Source: Alphaproteobacteria bacterium (GTDB taxonomy: Bacteria > Pseudomonadota > Alphaproteobacteria > Paracaedibacterales > VGCI01). Taken from it: a stretch of 51,431 bases of DNA. The stretch is from assembly GCA_016869075.1 (NCBI GenBank), contig VGEY01000010.1:1-51431 (forward strand), given 5' to 3'. The position numbers and the translations under genes were made by a program. Positions 8,573 through 18,417 of the stretch are shown one piece after another (positions within the stretch are counted from its first letter, which is position 1; each line of letters begins with the position of its first letter). The notes beneath the pieces were generated by a model. The model was not told the origin of the DNA. It saw only the letters and a list, made by a program, of their open reading frames with translations, and did not search any database.

Positions 8573-9312
8573 CAGCTCTCTCTTGCTCTAAATAGATGTT
8601 CACCACGGGCGCCATGGAAATATTCTTGAATCCATGGATGACGTGTCTTCGCAACTTCATCTAATGTACCTATTATAACACGATGATCGACTAATACAGC
8701 AACCCTATTACAAACTGAAACAAGAGAATTAAGGTCATGCGTAATCATGATAACTGTAATGTTTAACTCCTTTTGTAACTCCTTGATAAGTTTATCAAAG
8801 CCAGCTGCAGCAATAGGATCAAGTCCTGAGGTTGGCTCATCCAAAAAAACTATTGCCGGGTCAAGTGCTAATGCGCGTGCCAAACCGGCTCTTTTAATCA
8901 TGCCCCCTGAAAGTTGAGAGGGATATTTATTGGCTGCCTCCAGAGGAAGCCCAACCTTTTCAATTTTCGCACTTGCAACTTCATATGATAAGTCATACGA
9001 CATGTGCGCAACTTCTCGCATGGGAACCATAATATTTTCAATGACAGTGAGAGATGAAATAAGGGCTCCAGCCTGAAACAAAACACCAACTTGGGTTGAA
9101 GGATAGGGTGGAGAGGTATGATATATAAGCTTGCCCGCTTGCAGAGGTTCAAGCCCAATCATAAAACGCATCAGGACAGACTTTCCACTGCCCGATCCTC
9201 CTACGATGCCTAAGACTTCTCCCTCAAAAATCGAAAGATCCAAATCTTTGTGGACAATTTGAGAACCAAACTGCGTCTTTAATCCTTTAATTTCAATGAG
9301 AGGACGGTTCAT
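8572..9312 (-). CDS. mlaF: ABC transporter ATPase for lipid transport (MlaF family)
   Basis: This cytoplasmic ATPase powers the MlaE permease. Visible motifs are Walker A GGSGSGKS near residue 39, a Q-loop (VGVLFQAGAL), the ABC signature LSGGMIKRAGLARALA near 135, Walker B IVFLDEPTSGLDP, and a switch His in MITHDL. The length of 246 residues is usual. It sits between mlaE (five bases away) and mlaD (one-base overlap) in one operon. MlaF could in principle serve another MCE system, but the neighbours settle the assignment. Confidence 0.95.
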   Translation of the reverse strand: MNRPLIEIKGLKTQFGSQIVHKDLDLSIFEGEVLGIVGGSGSGKSVLMRFMIGLEPLQAGKLIYHTSPPYPSTQVGVLFQAGALISSLTVIENIMVPMREVAHMSYDLSYEVASAKIEKVGLPLEAANKYPSQLSGGMIKRAGLARALALDPAIVFLDEPTSGLDPIAAAGFDKLIKELQKELNITVIMITHDLNSLVSVCNRVAVLVDHRVIIGTLDEVAKTRHPWIQEYFHGARGEHLFRARES

Positions 9313-9316
9313 GTGG

Positions 9317-10474
9317 TTATACCTTTAGATAAGAGAATAAAATAGACATGAAAGCATCACATATAATCACAAGAAAAATAGATTCGACCACTGACTGCGT
9401 TGTCATCCGACCAACACTTTCTGCACTTCCTTTAACTTGAAACCCACGAAAGCATCCCACTAAACCAATAAGAAGTGCAAATAAGGGCGCCTTACTCATT
9501 CCAACCCAAAAGGTACTTGTGGAAACTGCACGATGAAAATGATTAAAGAATTGGGTCGATGAAACATCGATAATGAGATTTGTCATAACCATTCCACCCA
9601 ACAAACCCATAATCATCGATAAAAAAACCAAAATTGGTAAACATACCGTAATAGCAATGAGCCGAGGGACAACAAGGACCATTATGGGACTTAACCCAAG
9701 CATTCGAATCGCATCGATTTCCTGATTTAAAGACATTGTTCCTATTTGTGCTGTAAAAGCGCTTCCTGAACGGCCTGCAACAACTATTGCCGTTAATAAC
9801 ACGGCAATTTCACGCAAAATAGACACGCCCAAAAAATCAATTGTATAGAGTTCAGCCCCAAATCGCCTCAGTTGGTTGATGCTTTGATAAGACAAAACCA
9901 TTCCAATCAAAAAAGAAATAAGGCCGATAATTGGCATTGCTCTGATTCCAATTTCTTCCACATGTCGAAAGACAGAAATCCATCTCAAGTTTGCAGAAGA
10001 TTTTAGGGCGTAAAGCCATGTCACCAGAATTTCACCCAGAAAAGACAGAAGTGTCATGGCTGTTTTATAAAACACGTATGCCCTATACCCAATATGGTCG
10101 AGCCACCGCGTTGTCCAATGTAATCGAATCGTAAAGGGTTTAGGTATGGGATGAAATTTAAGAAAGTAATCCACCAAAGATGAAGAAGAAAGATTATTGA
10201 TTTCAACCTTTTGATTGCGCTCTTTAAAATATTTTATCATATGCGCAAGAAGACAAGCCCCCGCTGTATCAATATGACATCCCTTTTCTATGGTCACTTT
10301 TACTGGAAGTCTTTTAGGAATGCCTTCTTGAAGTTGGCTGGCAATCTCTGATTCCATCCGTGCCACAGTTTGCGAAACCCAAGACCCTTCAACCTGTATA
10401 GATATTTCATTCTTCAACTGATCAATTTTCAGAGAAGGAGGAGCAAGCCTTGGGGTGTTTTTGGGTGTCGTCAT
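9317..10474 (-). CDS. mlaE: Lipid ABC transporter permease MlaE with N-terminal STAS domain
   Basis: The permease part (about residues 125-385) has the MlaE family signatures, including [20 protein letters not shown], then [20 protein letters not shown] and [12 protein letters not shown], and five or so membrane segments. Residues 1-105 form a soluble STAS-like domain (for example [20 protein letters not shown]), the role played by the separate MlaB protein in E. coli. This STAS-MlaE fusion is common in alphaproteobacteria. It is the first gene of the four-gene operon. The ATG at 10474 has only a weak upstream ribosome-binding site. It is divergent from rpmE with a 100-base shared promoter region. 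Confidence 0.93.
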   Translation of the reverse strand: MTTPKNTPRLAPPSLKIDQLKNEISIQVEGSWVSQTVARMESEIASQLQEGIPKRLPVKVTIEKGCHIDTAGACLLAHMIKYFKERNQKVEINNLSSSSLVDYFLKFHPIPKPFTIRLHWTTRWLDHIGYRAYVFYKTAMTLLSFLGEILVTWLYALKSSANLRWISVFRHVEEIGIRAMPIIGLISFLIGMVLSYQSINQLRRFGAELYTIDFLGVSILREIAVLLTAIVVAGRSGSAFTAQIGTMSLNQEIDAIRMLGLSPIMVLVVPRLIAITVCLPILVFLSMIMGLLGGMVMTNLIIDVSSTQFFNHFHRAVSTSTFWVGMSKAPLFALLIGLVGCFRGFQVKGSAESVGRMTTQSVVESIFLVIICDAFMSILFSYLKV

Positions 10475-10576
10475 CTCAATAGGGTCATATCCTTATCATT
10501 CATGACAAAATCATTGCATATTATACCCCTTTTAGGCTATATACGAAATAATGAAACTTTATATAGGTATAAGTTT

Positions 10577-10804
10577 ATGAAGAAAGATATTCACCCCGAA
10601 TACCATGAAATTACGGTTCAAATGACCGATGGGACATCATTTCAGACGCGGAGCACATGGGGAAAACCTGGCGATATTCTTCATTTGGATATTGACCCCC
10701 TTTCCCATCCCGCATGGACAGGTGCAAATCAGAAGCTTATTGATACTGCTGGTCAAATCAGTAAATTTAGCAAGCGCTTTGGTGACATCAGTCTCAAGAA
10801 ATAA
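10577..10804 (+). CDS. rpmE: 50S ribosomal protein L31
   Basis: The protein opens [19 protein letters not shown] and contains [17 protein letters not shown] and SHPAWTG, all hallmarks of bL31. The length is 75 residues. The Cys-free form without the zinc-binding cluster is the alphaproteobacterial type. The frame is open further upstream into mlaE, but homology sets the start at ATG 10577. The gene stands alone and is followed closely by a strong terminator (10822-10855). Confidence 0.95.
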   Translation: MKKDIHPEYHEITVQMTDGTSFQTRSTWGKPGDILHLDIDPLSHPAWTGANQKLIDTAGQISKFSKRFGDISLKK

Positions 10805-10821
10805 ATTATTTTAGACATTAA

Positions 10822-10855
10822 AAAACCCTCTTGCTAAATTAAACAAGAGGGTTTT
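10822..10855. terminator. Bidirectional intrinsic terminator between rpmE and a lipoprotein gene
   Basis: A perfect 12-bp stem (AAAACCCTCTTG and CAAGAGGGTTTT) closes a 10-base loop. The T-run on the plus side serves rpmE, and the A-run on the other side makes a T-run for the minus-strand gene at 10873-11316. Confidence 0.9.
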
Positions 10856-10872
10856 CTTATGACAGATAATCT

Positions 10873-11316
10873 CTATACACCCAACTCTTCAATAATAATT
10901 TCTGCTTGATTCATCGTAAGGTGCATCTTCTCCTGCAAGTAACTCATCATTTCTCCATGCGGAGGCCTTCTTCCGCCATGCTTCCTTTGTAATTCCATAA
11001 GAAGGTCGCCTGCACGCACAAGATGTCCTTCCGTTGGTTGCCATGCTGGATCTGGTTTTACAGCTGGTTCTCCAACAGACGATGGCGCTGGTAAAGCTGA
11101 TGAGGGGATTGACGGCACCGGGCTCACAATTTCAACAGGGCAATCGCACCCAGCAACCTTAGGTTTAGGATTAGGAACGTGTATAACGGGTTGTGGTGCA
11201 GGTGCTTCTGGTGGATAGGGCGGATAATGGACTACTGGTTCTTCGTCATTAAAAATATCCGTACATCCTGCAAGAACGAAAGGCAAGGTCGCAAATACTA
11301 TTTTTGTAGCTTTCAT
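10873..11316 (-). CDS. Pro-rich lipoprotein of unknown function, 147 aa
   Basis: Start ATG 11316 is preferred over an upstream GTG (11325) because a GAGG ribosome-binding site lies eight bases before it. The leader MKATKIVFATLPFVLAGC has a canonical LAGC lipobox, so the protein is lipidated at Cys18. A proline-rich linker follows (HYPPYPPEAPAPQPVIHVP). The C-terminal 60 residues look helical and include GHLVRAGDLLMELQRKHGG. A short CDC motif lies mid-protein. No family recognised. Its likely role is as an envelope lipoprotein whose proline linker spans part of the periplasm. Confidence 0.75.
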   Translation of the reverse strand: MKATKIVFATLPFVLAGCTDIFNDEEPVVHYPPYPPEAPAPQPVIHVPNPKPKVAGCDCPVEIVSPVPSIPSSALPAPSSVGEPAVKPDPAWQPTEGHLVRAGDLLMELQRKHGGRRPPHGEMMSYLQEKMHLTMNQAEIIIEELGV

Positions 11317-11519
11317 AAAAAACACCTCATTTTTAATTTTATTTTAAAAGCTTTTTATGTTTACCGTCTTCTCCCAAAAATAACAAGACCTTCTAAAACT
11401 GATTATAAAAGTTTATCTGATGCCTGCTTGAACTTTATCTCTTAACCCTGCTATCAATGAGCATGTAAAATTTAATAATAAATTGGACTTTAAAACGCGT
11501 GTCTCACTTTGCTACAGCT

Positions 11520-13676
11520 ATGAATTCTATGACGCCACCTTATTTAGATGATTTAAATCCTGAACAACGTTCAGCTGTTGAATCTATGAATGGTCCTGTG
11601 CTGATTTTAGCAGGCGCAGGGACAGGCAAAACACGTGTTCTTACAACACGTATGGCTCATATTTTAGCCTGTGGTCTTGCCTACCCTTCCCAAATTTTAG
11701 CTGTAACGTTCACCAACAAGGCTGCCACAGAAATGCGAGAACGGGTCGGTACCCTTCTTGGTCATTCCACAGAAGGACTGTGGCTTGGAACTTTTCACTC
11801 CATTGCCGTTCGCATTTTGCGCCGCCATGCAGAAGTCGTGGGGTTACATTCAAATTTTACAATCTTAGATACAGACGACCAACAACGGCTTATTAAACAA
11901 ATTCTTCAAGCTGAGGGCGTTGATGAAGGGAAGAATCCTCCACGCATGGTCCTAGCTGTGATCAATGCAAAAAAGGATCGTGTTGAATTTCCAGTGGATA
12001 TCGATAAAATTTCATCAAAAAATTGGATTGATAGAATTTACAGTCTTTATCAAGAACGTCTCAAAACCCTTAATGCTGTTGATTTTGGCGACCTTCTGCT
12101 TCATTGCATTTACCTGTTCCAAAACAATCCAGAAATATTAAGAAGCTACCAATCGCAGTTTCATTACATCATGGTCGATGAATATCAAGATACGAATACC
12201 GCACAATATTTATGGTTGCGCCTTCTTGCACAAGGATACAACAACATTTGTTGCGTGGGAGATGATGATCAATCCATTTATGGATGGCGCGGTGCTGAAA
12301 TAGGAAATATCTTAAGATTTGAAAAAGATTTTCCAGGAGCAACCATTGTTCGCCTTGAACAAAATTACCGCTCCACCACATTCATTCTTGGTGCAGCTTC
12401 TGGCCTCATTGAAAAAAACAAAGGACGCTTGGGCAAAACTCTGTGGACACAAACTGATGGGGGAGAGAAAGTTCTCATCCGCGGCACCTGGGACTCAGAA
12501 GATGAAGCACGTTTTATCGGCGATGAAGTCGAGGCGGCACAGCGGCAAAAAATTCCATTAGCCAATATGGCAGTGTTGGTACGCGCAGGTTATCAAACAC
12601 GTGAGTTTGAAGACAGATTCCTTGCTTTAGGAGTTCCTTATAAAGTCATTGGGGGTTTGCGCTTTTATGAGCGTCAAGAAATTCGTGATGCAATGGCCTA
12701 TTTGCGTCTTGTGAATCAACCTCATGATGGTCTTGCTTTTGAGCGCATTATTAACACGCCGCGTAGAGGAATTGGACCAACGACTCTCCAACTTATTCAT
12801 AAGCATGCCCGAGACTCTATGGTCTCTCTTCCTCAAGCTGCACGTCAACTTTGTGAAAGTGAAAGCATCCGTGGAAGCGCGCGCACGGCCTTGAGAACTT
12901 TTTTTCAAGACATTGATCGGTGGCGTGACAGCTTAAATAAAGACCGTCATGTGGATGTTGCAAAAGTGATTTTAGATGAATCAGGCTATACACAAATGTG
13001 GCGAGAAGATAAATCTCCCGATGCTCCAGGGCGGCTTGAAAACTTAAAAGAACTTGTGCGTGCCATGGAAGAGTTTGAAACTCTTAGTGAGTTTTTAGAA
13101 CATGTCAGCTTGGTGATGGATATTACAAAACAAGACCAAGCAGATATGATTACCATCATGACACTCCATGCTGCCAAGGGCTTAGAATTTGACACAGTCT
13201 TTTTGTGTGGTTGGGAAGAGGGATTGTTTCCGCATCCGCGCGCCCTTGATGAAAAAGGTAATGAAGGGTTGGAGGAAGAGCGGCGCCTAGCTTATGTGGG
13301 CATCACACGCGCCCAACGCAAAGCCACCATCACCTTTGCTCTTAATCGCAGAACCTACCAGGGGTGGCAGCATATGTTGCCCTCTCGTTTCATTAAAGAA
13401 TTGCCTCTCGATCATGTGATCTTCGTCCAACCCAATGGTCATGAACTCTCTTCTCTTCATCCGACCCACATACCACGCTCAGGACCTGTTTTTATTGAAG
13501 CAGAGTTTTCTGATGTGGCTCCAACTCCGTATCATACCCACAAACTACAAGACCGCATTTTTCACCAGAAATTTGGATATGGGCGCATTACGGACATTAA
13601 CGGTGATCATTTGGAAATTGAATTTGACGTGGCTGGCCATAAAAAGGTTATGGCCCGATTTGTTGAAAAAGCTTAG
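11520..13676 (+). CDS. uvrD: DNA helicase II (UvrD/PcrA)
   Basis: This 3'-5' SF1 helicase acts in nucleotide-excision and mismatch repair and removes proteins from DNA. All motifs are present in order: Walker A AGAGTGKT, LGTFHSIAVRILRRH, VDEYQDTN (motif II), DDDQSIYGWRGA (III), LEQNYRS (IV), TLHAAKGLEFD (V) and ERRLAYVGITRA (VI). The Tudor-like C-terminal end (FGYGRITDINGDHLEIEF) is intact. A GTG at 11499 is a possible longer start. ATG 11520 is preferred because homologues begin just before the DLNPEQ segment. Neither start has a clear ribosome-binding site. The stop lies five bases before prmA, so the two genes are probably co-transcribed. Confidence 0.95.
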   Translation: MNSMTPPYLDDLNPEQRSAVESMNGPVLILAGAGTGKTRVLTTRMAHILACGLAYPSQILAVTFTNKAATEMRERVGTLLGHSTEGLWLGTFHSIAVRILRRHAEVVGLHSNFTILDTDDQQRLIKQILQAEGVDEGKNPPRMVLAVINAKKDRVEFPVDIDKISSKNWIDRIYSLYQERLKTLNAVDFGDLLLHCIYLFQNNPEILRSYQSQFHYIMVDEYQDTNTAQYLWLRLLAQGYNNICCVGDDDQSIYGWRGAEIGNILRFEKDFPGATIVRLEQNYRSTTFILGAASGLIEKNKGRLGKTLWTQTDGGEKVLIRGTWDSEDEARFIGDEVEAAQRQKIPLANMAVLVRAGYQTREFEDRFLALGVPYKVIGGLRFYERQEIRDAMAYLRLVNQPHDGLAFERIINTPRRGIGPTTLQLIHKHARDSMVSLPQAARQLCESESIRGSARTALRTFFQDIDRWRDSLNKDRHVDVAKVILDESGYTQMWREDKSPDAPGRLENLKELVRAMEEFETLSEFLEHVSLVMDITKQDQADMITIMTLHAAKGLEFDTVFLCGWEEGLFPHPRALDEKGNEGLEEERRLAYVGITRAQRKATITFALNRRTYQGWQHMLPSRFIKELPLDHVIFVQPNGHELSSLHPTHIPRSGPVFIEAEFSDVAPTPYHTHKLQDRIFHQKFGYGRITDINGDHLEIEFDVAGHKKVMARFVEKA

Positions 13677-13681
13677 CCCGC

Positions 13682-14551
13682 ATGCTTTGGAAAACACAGT
13701 TTCTTTGTAATCCTGAATACACCTCTCAGTTAAGTGATGCATTGGAAGAACATGTCAGTGCCGTTTCTTTTTTCGAGGAGCAAGGCTCAGATCTTTGGGT
13801 GGTTGAGATTATTACACCTCTTGAACCATCTCTGGAAGAATTTAAAAAATTGCTTGCCCCAGTGTGTGCAGCAATAAATATTCCCCTCCCCTCCTTTTCC
13901 ACCGAACAATTGCCCGATACAGATTGGCTCGAAGCAACCTGGAAAAGTTTTCCTCCCCGCCAAATTGGGCGTTATTATGTTTATGGAAGTCACACGACAC
14001 CCTCTCCACCTCCTACATCTGTCACTCTTGAAATTAATGCAGCAACAGCTTTTGGCTCTGGTGAACATGAAACAACGACAGGGTGTTTGCTTATCTTAGA
14101 TACTCTCGCTATTGCGGGACGTAAATTTCAAAAGCCCCTCGATATGGGATGTGGTTCTGGCATTCTAGCCATGGCCATCGCTAAAACATGGAATGTCCAA
14201 GTTGTAGCAGCTGACAACGATCCTGAATGCATTCGCGTCACCGAACATAACGCAACTCTTAACCAGTGTTCTCCACTCATCAAAGCAGTCTTAAGCGAGG
14301 GGTTTGCCACACCAGAAATTATTGCTCACGGACCATATGATCTTATTGTCGCTAACATTCTCGCAACACCGCTTTTTGAAATGGCAAATGATTTTGCCAC
14401 CAGCCTTGCCCCCAAGGGTGTGCTCATCTTATCAGGATTACTGAGCCGCCATCGCGATCAAATGGTAAAAGCATATGAAGCAGAAGGATTTAATTTTATA
14501 AGCCATAAAACCATTAATGATTGGGAAGCTTTGATGTTGGAGAAGAAGTAA
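13682..14551 (+). CDS. prmA: Ribosomal protein L11 methyltransferase
   Basis: PrmA trimethylates lysines and the N-terminus of ribosomal protein L11 using S-adenosylmethionine. The sequence shows the family-specific NAATAFGSGEHETT segment near residue 119, the SAM-binding motif DMGCGSGILAMA near 154 and YDLIVANILATPL near 220 (the NI[LP] post-motif). The N-terminal domain, which positions the substrate, is present, and 289 residues is normal. It follows uvrD by five bases and converges tightly on the minus-strand gene at 14552, whose last base is adjacent. Confidence 0.93.
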   Translation: MLWKTQFLCNPEYTSQLSDALEEHVSAVSFFEEQGSDLWVVEIITPLEPSLEEFKKLLAPVCAAINIPLPSFSTEQLPDTDWLEATWKSFPPRQIGRYYVYGSHTTPSPPPTSVTLEINAATAFGSGEHETTTGCLLILDTLAIAGRKFQKPLDMGCGSGILAMAIAKTWNVQVVAADNDPECIRVTEHNATLNQCSPLIKAVLSEGFATPEIIAHGPYDLIVANILATPLFEMANDFATSLAPKGVLILSGLLSRHRDQMVKAYEAEGFNFISHKTINDWEALMLEKK

Positions 14552-15805
14552 TTATGATTGAACATCAGGATGCTTAAGTTTCCAAGCATTCTGCCAAAGC
14601 TTTACGCGCCTCTCGTACTTTTCTTTCGGTTCACGCATAACTTGCACCATGAAAGATTCAGGATCTGCAAAGCATTCATAAATTCCCCATGTATTTCCAA
14701 ATTCATCTTTATCAAAAGTTCCTCTAATCTTTCTTAGATTCATTGTACCTGGTAACACGAAATGCCTTCCAAGCCAATCATACGGCCTTATCAATTCTTC
14801 AAGTGCAACAAGACTATTCAAAGGGATGCCATCTGCATTCGCAGCGATTGCTTTTGGTTCATCATTTGGGTCCACTAGCCTCCTCCCAAATGCAAAATCG
14901 ACAATTACTGCATAACCATCATATCCCTTTCCAGTTAGGGTTTTTCCTTCAGTTCTAAATAAAAATGATCTTTTAGTAAGTGGAAGCTTTGCAAACGCTT
15001 TGCGATCAGAAATGTCTTTCAATAAATCAGCAAGATACTGAAGAGGTATTGGGGGAAAATTATCCATATCACCTTGAGCAACATTGTTAGCAAAACCGGA
15101 AATCGCGGGTGCTGTTATCATTGCAAGAGGGTTATAGAGCCTTAGAGGATTAATGGTATTAAACAAGTTTGCTAGACCTCCCGCAAAGGAAGTGAGTTTG
15201 TATTTTGTAATAATGCCGATATACGTCATAAATTTTAGATCTTTAAAAAATATTTCTACCGGTACATCATTGATAGTTGGAGTCGCTTCTACGAGTTTAA
15301 GAAATTCCTCTATCTCCGTTTGTTCGCTAGACTTTGTCTCGACTGAAACCACTCCAGTTGATGGAGCAGCAATCGAGGTAGAGGTGGGAGCTTCCTTACC
15401 TTGTGCCGGAAAACTTCCCCTAAAAGACATATAACTCATAAAGCCTTTGATGGTCGCAACAGACGGTACCGGAACATAATCCCAGTATGATCTCGCTTTT
15501 GAGCCCGTGAATACAATAGGAGTATCTGTAAAATCACCCTTTGGAGGCGCTGCATTAACTACACATCTTAATGTTTCCTCTAAAGCTTCTTTCTTTCCAG
15601 AATCATCAGCAGTTCCTCCCTCATCAGTAAAAAGATCTAGAAGTTCTTCACCTTTGTCAGAAACTTCTAATGGTGACTCAAGTGGTTGCGTGACTTGTTG
15701 AGGCCTATCTCCTTGTTCTCCTGGCATTTCTCTTACTTCAGCTGCAAGAAGATTTGTAGAGATAAGATATGCAAAGAGAAAAGAGAGTAAAATGAGTTTT
15801 TTCAT
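14552..15805 (-). CDS. Secreted protein of unknown function, 417 aa
   Basis: Not recognised. A signal peptide (MKKLILLSFLFAYLIST, cut near NLLAA) is followed by an acidic low-complexity segment (residues 25-80). The main region, about 85-410, starts with a Cys and includes PIVFTGSKARSYWDYVPVPS, FNTINPLRLYNPLAMITAPA and a C-terminal part rich in charged residues (KEKYERRVKLWQNAWKLKHP). No repeats and no membrane segment beyond the leader are visible. The gene is monocistronic and convergent with prmA. It belongs to the set of exported unknowns scattered through this window and could be a periplasmic or secreted effector-type protein. Confidence 0.78.
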   Translation of the reverse strand: MKKLILLSFLFAYLISTNLLAAEVREMPGEQGDRPQQVTQPLESPLEVSDKGEELLDLFTDEGGTADDSGKKEALEETLRCVVNAAPPKGDFTDTPIVFTGSKARSYWDYVPVPSVATIKGFMSYMSFRGSFPAQGKEAPTSTSIAAPSTGVVSVETKSSEQTEIEEFLKLVEATPTINDVPVEIFFKDLKFMTYIGIITKYKLTSFAGGLANLFNTINPLRLYNPLAMITAPAISGFANNVAQGDMDNFPPIPLQYLADLLKDISDRKAFAKLPLTKRSFLFRTEGKTLTGKGYDGYAVIVDFAFGRRLVDPNDEPKAIAANADGIPLNSLVALEELIRPYDWLGRHFVLPGTMNLRKIRGTFDKDEFGNTWGIYECFADPESFMVQVMREPKEKYERRVKLWQNAWKLKHPDVQS

Positions 15806-15923
15806 AAGACCCCTTTTTTAAAAATAAAATTTGTATAATATTCTGAGTTTAAACTAAAAAAGTTAACAAAGTGTTATCAACTCAGCAACAAGAAACTATT
15901 AATAAGGTGCTTTCAGTGAAGGT

Positions 15924-17351
15924 TTATGCTTTTTTAGAAAATCTGTTGTTCGATTTTTTAGAGCCCTTTTTTTTAAAATCTGATGATTTTTTCTTTGTCT
16001 TAGCCCAAGATTTATGTGGATTGTGTTCAGAAGATGCTTTTTTTGATTTCTTCCAAAATTGACTTGAAGCTTGTTTTTTACGAGGAAGCTCTGAATTCTT
16101 ATTATCTTCACCCCCAGTTTTTGACCTCCCATGATGAGATTGACCTTTGGAAGATCGTTTTTTAAAAGATCCTTTTGGAGAAGGATGGCGTTGATTAGCA
16201 GGCTCTTTCGGTGCTCCAGGATTCATTAATCGATTAATTGCATTCCATTTTGCGTTATCATCTGGACAAATCAAGCATAAGGCATTGCCTTCTGCCCCCG
16301 CGCGTGCCGTTCTTCCAATACGATGAATGTAGTCTTCAGGACATTGGGGTAAATCATAATTAATCACATGCTGAATATGTGGAATATCTAATCCACGCGC
16401 TGCAACATCCGTTGCGACCATTATTCTGACTTTACTATTGCGAAAATCCAAGATGGCACGATCACGCTGCCGCTGCTTTAAATCCCCATGTATCGAATTT
16501 GCTTCTAAATCTTGACGCCTCAATTTATCTGCCAATCGGTCAGCACCTCTTTTAGTTTTCACAAAGATAATTACAGAACCGTCACGTTTGTTAAGCTCAC
16601 TTAAGAGGTGAGAAAATTTATCTTCTTGAGAAGTGCGAATAATTTCTTGTTTAATTTTTGGTGCAGCTTTAGTTGGGGAATCTACACAAATGCGGGCAGG
16701 ATCCGTTAAATATTTTTGAGATAATTTAAGGATGCTGGATGGAACTGTAGCAGAAAACATAAGTGTTTGACGCTCTTTTGGTAAATGGGGAGCAATTTTA
16801 TCTAATTGAACGCTGAATCCCATATCAAGCATCCGATCCGCTTCATCAATTACCAAAAAACCTGTATGTTTTAGATTAAGATTTCCTCGATTGAGGTGAT
16901 CATAAATACGTCCGGGGGTCCCTACTATAATGCGTGGACGACCTTTTAATTGCGCAAATTGCTTGCCCATGGATTCCCCGCCAATAAGCAATGCCATATT
17001 GAATGCAGGTTTTTTTCCCAAAAGAAGACGCAAAGTATCCCTCACCTGTGCAGCAAGCTCACGAGTAGGTGTCAAGATCAGAGCATTGATGTTGGGTTGG
17101 GCAAGAAGCCGTGCCATCATAGGTAGAGAATAAGCAAGCGTTTTTCCTGTTCCTGTTTGGGCTGAGGCCATCACATCTTGACCTTGAATGGATATAGAAA
17201 TAGTTGCAGCTTGCACCGGTGTAGGACATGTAATGCTCATTTCTTTGAGAGCAAAAAGCAGACTATCTGGCAAAGAAAAAGAATCGAAATTCACAATTTT
17301 TGGATGGATCACTGAAGTCTGTTCAGAGGGTTGCAGAGAGAGCTTAGACAT
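15924..17351 (-). CDS. rhlE: DEAD-box ATP-dependent RNA helicase (RhlE type)
   Basis: It unwinds RNA during ribosome assembly or mRNA decay. Motifs in order: Q-motif (PTPVQAATI), Walker A ASAQTGTGKT, PTRELAAQV, DEAD box VIDEADRMLDMGF, SAT, then RGLDIPHIQHVINYD and HRIGRTARAG in the second RecA domain. After about residue 385 comes a basic, Lys/Ser-rich tail (for example KKRSSKGQSHHGRSKTGG), the disordered RNA-binding tail usual in RhlE proteins. Length 475. The start codon ATG 17351 is 12 codons before the Q-motif Phe region. The family is certain; the exact paralogue name (RhlE rather than another DEAD helicase) is probable. Confidence 0.9.
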   Translation of the reverse strand: MSKLSLQPSEQTSVIHPKIVNFDSFSLPDSLLFALKEMSITCPTPVQAATISISIQGQDVMASAQTGTGKTLAYSLPMMARLLAQPNINALILTPTRELAAQVRDTLRLLLGKKPAFNMALLIGGESMGKQFAQLKGRPRIIVGTPGRIYDHLNRGNLNLKHTGFLVIDEADRMLDMGFSVQLDKIAPHLPKERQTLMFSATVPSSILKLSQKYLTDPARICVDSPTKAAPKIKQEIIRTSQEDKFSHLLSELNKRDGSVIIFVKTKRGADRLADKLRRQDLEANSIHGDLKQRQRDRAILDFRNSKVRIMVATDVAARGLDIPHIQHVINYDLPQCPEDYIHRIGRTARAGAEGNALCLICPDDNAKWNAINRLMNPGAPKEPANQRHPSPKGSFKKRSSKGQSHHGRSKTGGEDNKNSELPRKKQASSQFWKKSKKASSEHNPHKSWAKTKKKSSDFKKKGSKKSNNRFSKKA

Positions 17352-17642
17352 TTAATTTAGGCCTTTATATAATTTTCAATATAGCATTCCCGAATTAAGT
17401 GGGAGTGCCGGGGCGACAGATGTTTGGTCATCTTTTTGAGTCAATGAAAATCAATAAAAGATATTTAAATTATAAATCTTTGGTAAATTGAAAACTTCTT
17501 ATGAAATCAAATATACTATCAGGAATTTAATGAACCCTGTCTTGTGGAGATAATAGTACAATATAATGTTGAAATGTCAAGGAAATATTCTTTGTGCTTT
17601 AGCAAAATAAGTTTCTGAGACGACATTATTACCGTATAGACT
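17352..17642. other. Intergenic region without a visible gene
   Basis: About 290 AT-rich bases lie upstream of the helicase and downstream of the His-rich protein gene. A GC-richer patch near 17396-17420 sits close to the helicase start and may be part of its leader. DEAD-box helicase genes are often controlled through long leaders, but no defined structure stands out by eye. Confidence 0.4.
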
Positions 17643-17680
17643 TAGCCTCTTGAACTGCTTTACGGCTCTTCAAGAGGCTA
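17643..17680. terminator. Hairpin, probable terminator of the His-rich protein gene
   Basis: A perfect 12-bp inverted repeat (TAGCCTCTTGAA and TTCAAGAGGCTA) closes a 14-base loop just past the stop of the minus-strand gene at 17695. The downstream T-tract on the minus strand is weak. Confidence 0.55.
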
Positions 17681-17694
17681 TCTTATGTAACAAT

Positions 17695-18417
17695 TTATTT
17701 TTTTTCATCTCCAAGGGGTTTTGCTGCTTCAGTTCCTGGAGGCGTAGTATTGATTCCTTCCAATCGGCCATTATCTGGGCCTGTGTTTGGTGAATGGTCT
17801 TTATGCTTCGTTTCATGATGTTTCTCATGATGTGCATCGTGTTTCGGATCATGTTTGGCATCATGATGTGCCTTATGATGAGCATCATCATGATGTTCAG
17901 AAGCCTTGTGAGCCTTCATGGCATCTCTTTTTGCCTTACGTTCAAGAGCTTTTGCCTTTCTTTCTTCTGCTCGGGCTTTACGATGCGCAGCTTTTGCCTT
18001 CCGATCTTCCATTTTTTTCTCATGGGCCAACTGATGCTCATGCTTTTTAATAATATGATCAGCTACACCAACATCACGATTACACAAGTTGGCATGCTTT
18101 CTAAAATCTTTAACGCTCGGGTTTTGCAAATATTTGATTTCAAGAGATGCTTTGTCAAGATTATACTCAAATTCAGCCTTTAAATCGGGGGCCAAAGAAG
18201 ATGCAACAGCCGAGACCTCTTTAATTTTGTTCAATCGCGTTTCACATTCTTTTGCCAATTCATGTGCAGTTTGAGCACCGACCATTTTTTCATGATGTTC
18301 ATGATGTTCTTTGTGAAGTGCAGTATGCTCAGTTACAGGAGCAACTCCATATACAGCTGGGACTAACATCCATGATGCAACTGCAGAAACAAAAACCGTT
18401 CGAAAAATGCGATCCAT
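17695..18417 (-). CDS. Secreted His/Lys/Ala-rich protein, 240 aa, possible metal binder
   Basis: A signal peptide (about residues 1-25, ending VYG) precedes a short His cluster (HKEHHEHHEK). A helical Cys-containing domain follows, about residues 50-120, with two cysteines (near residues 59 and 112). A strongly charged helix has the pattern RKA/ERKAKA repeated from about 138 to 168. A histidine-rich stretch lies from about 172 to 208 (for example HHDDAHHKAHHDAKHD). The tail is Pro/Gly-rich. I know no matching family. High His density in an exported protein suggests binding of Zn, Ni or Cu, or buffering, but this is inference from composition. The gene is followed by a hairpin and appears monocistronic. 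Confidence 0.75.
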   Translation of the reverse strand: MDRIFRTVFVSAVASWMLVPAVYGVAPVTEHTALHKEHHEHHEKMVGAQTAHELAKECETRLNKIKEVSAVASSLAPDLKAEFEYNLDKASLEIKYLQNPSVKDFRKHANLCNRDVGVADHIIKKHEHQLAHEKKMEDRKAKAAHRKARAEERKAKALERKAKRDAMKAHKASEHHDDAHHKAHHDAKHDPKHDAHHEKHHETKHKDHSPNTGPDNGRLEGINTTPPGTEAAKPLGDEKK

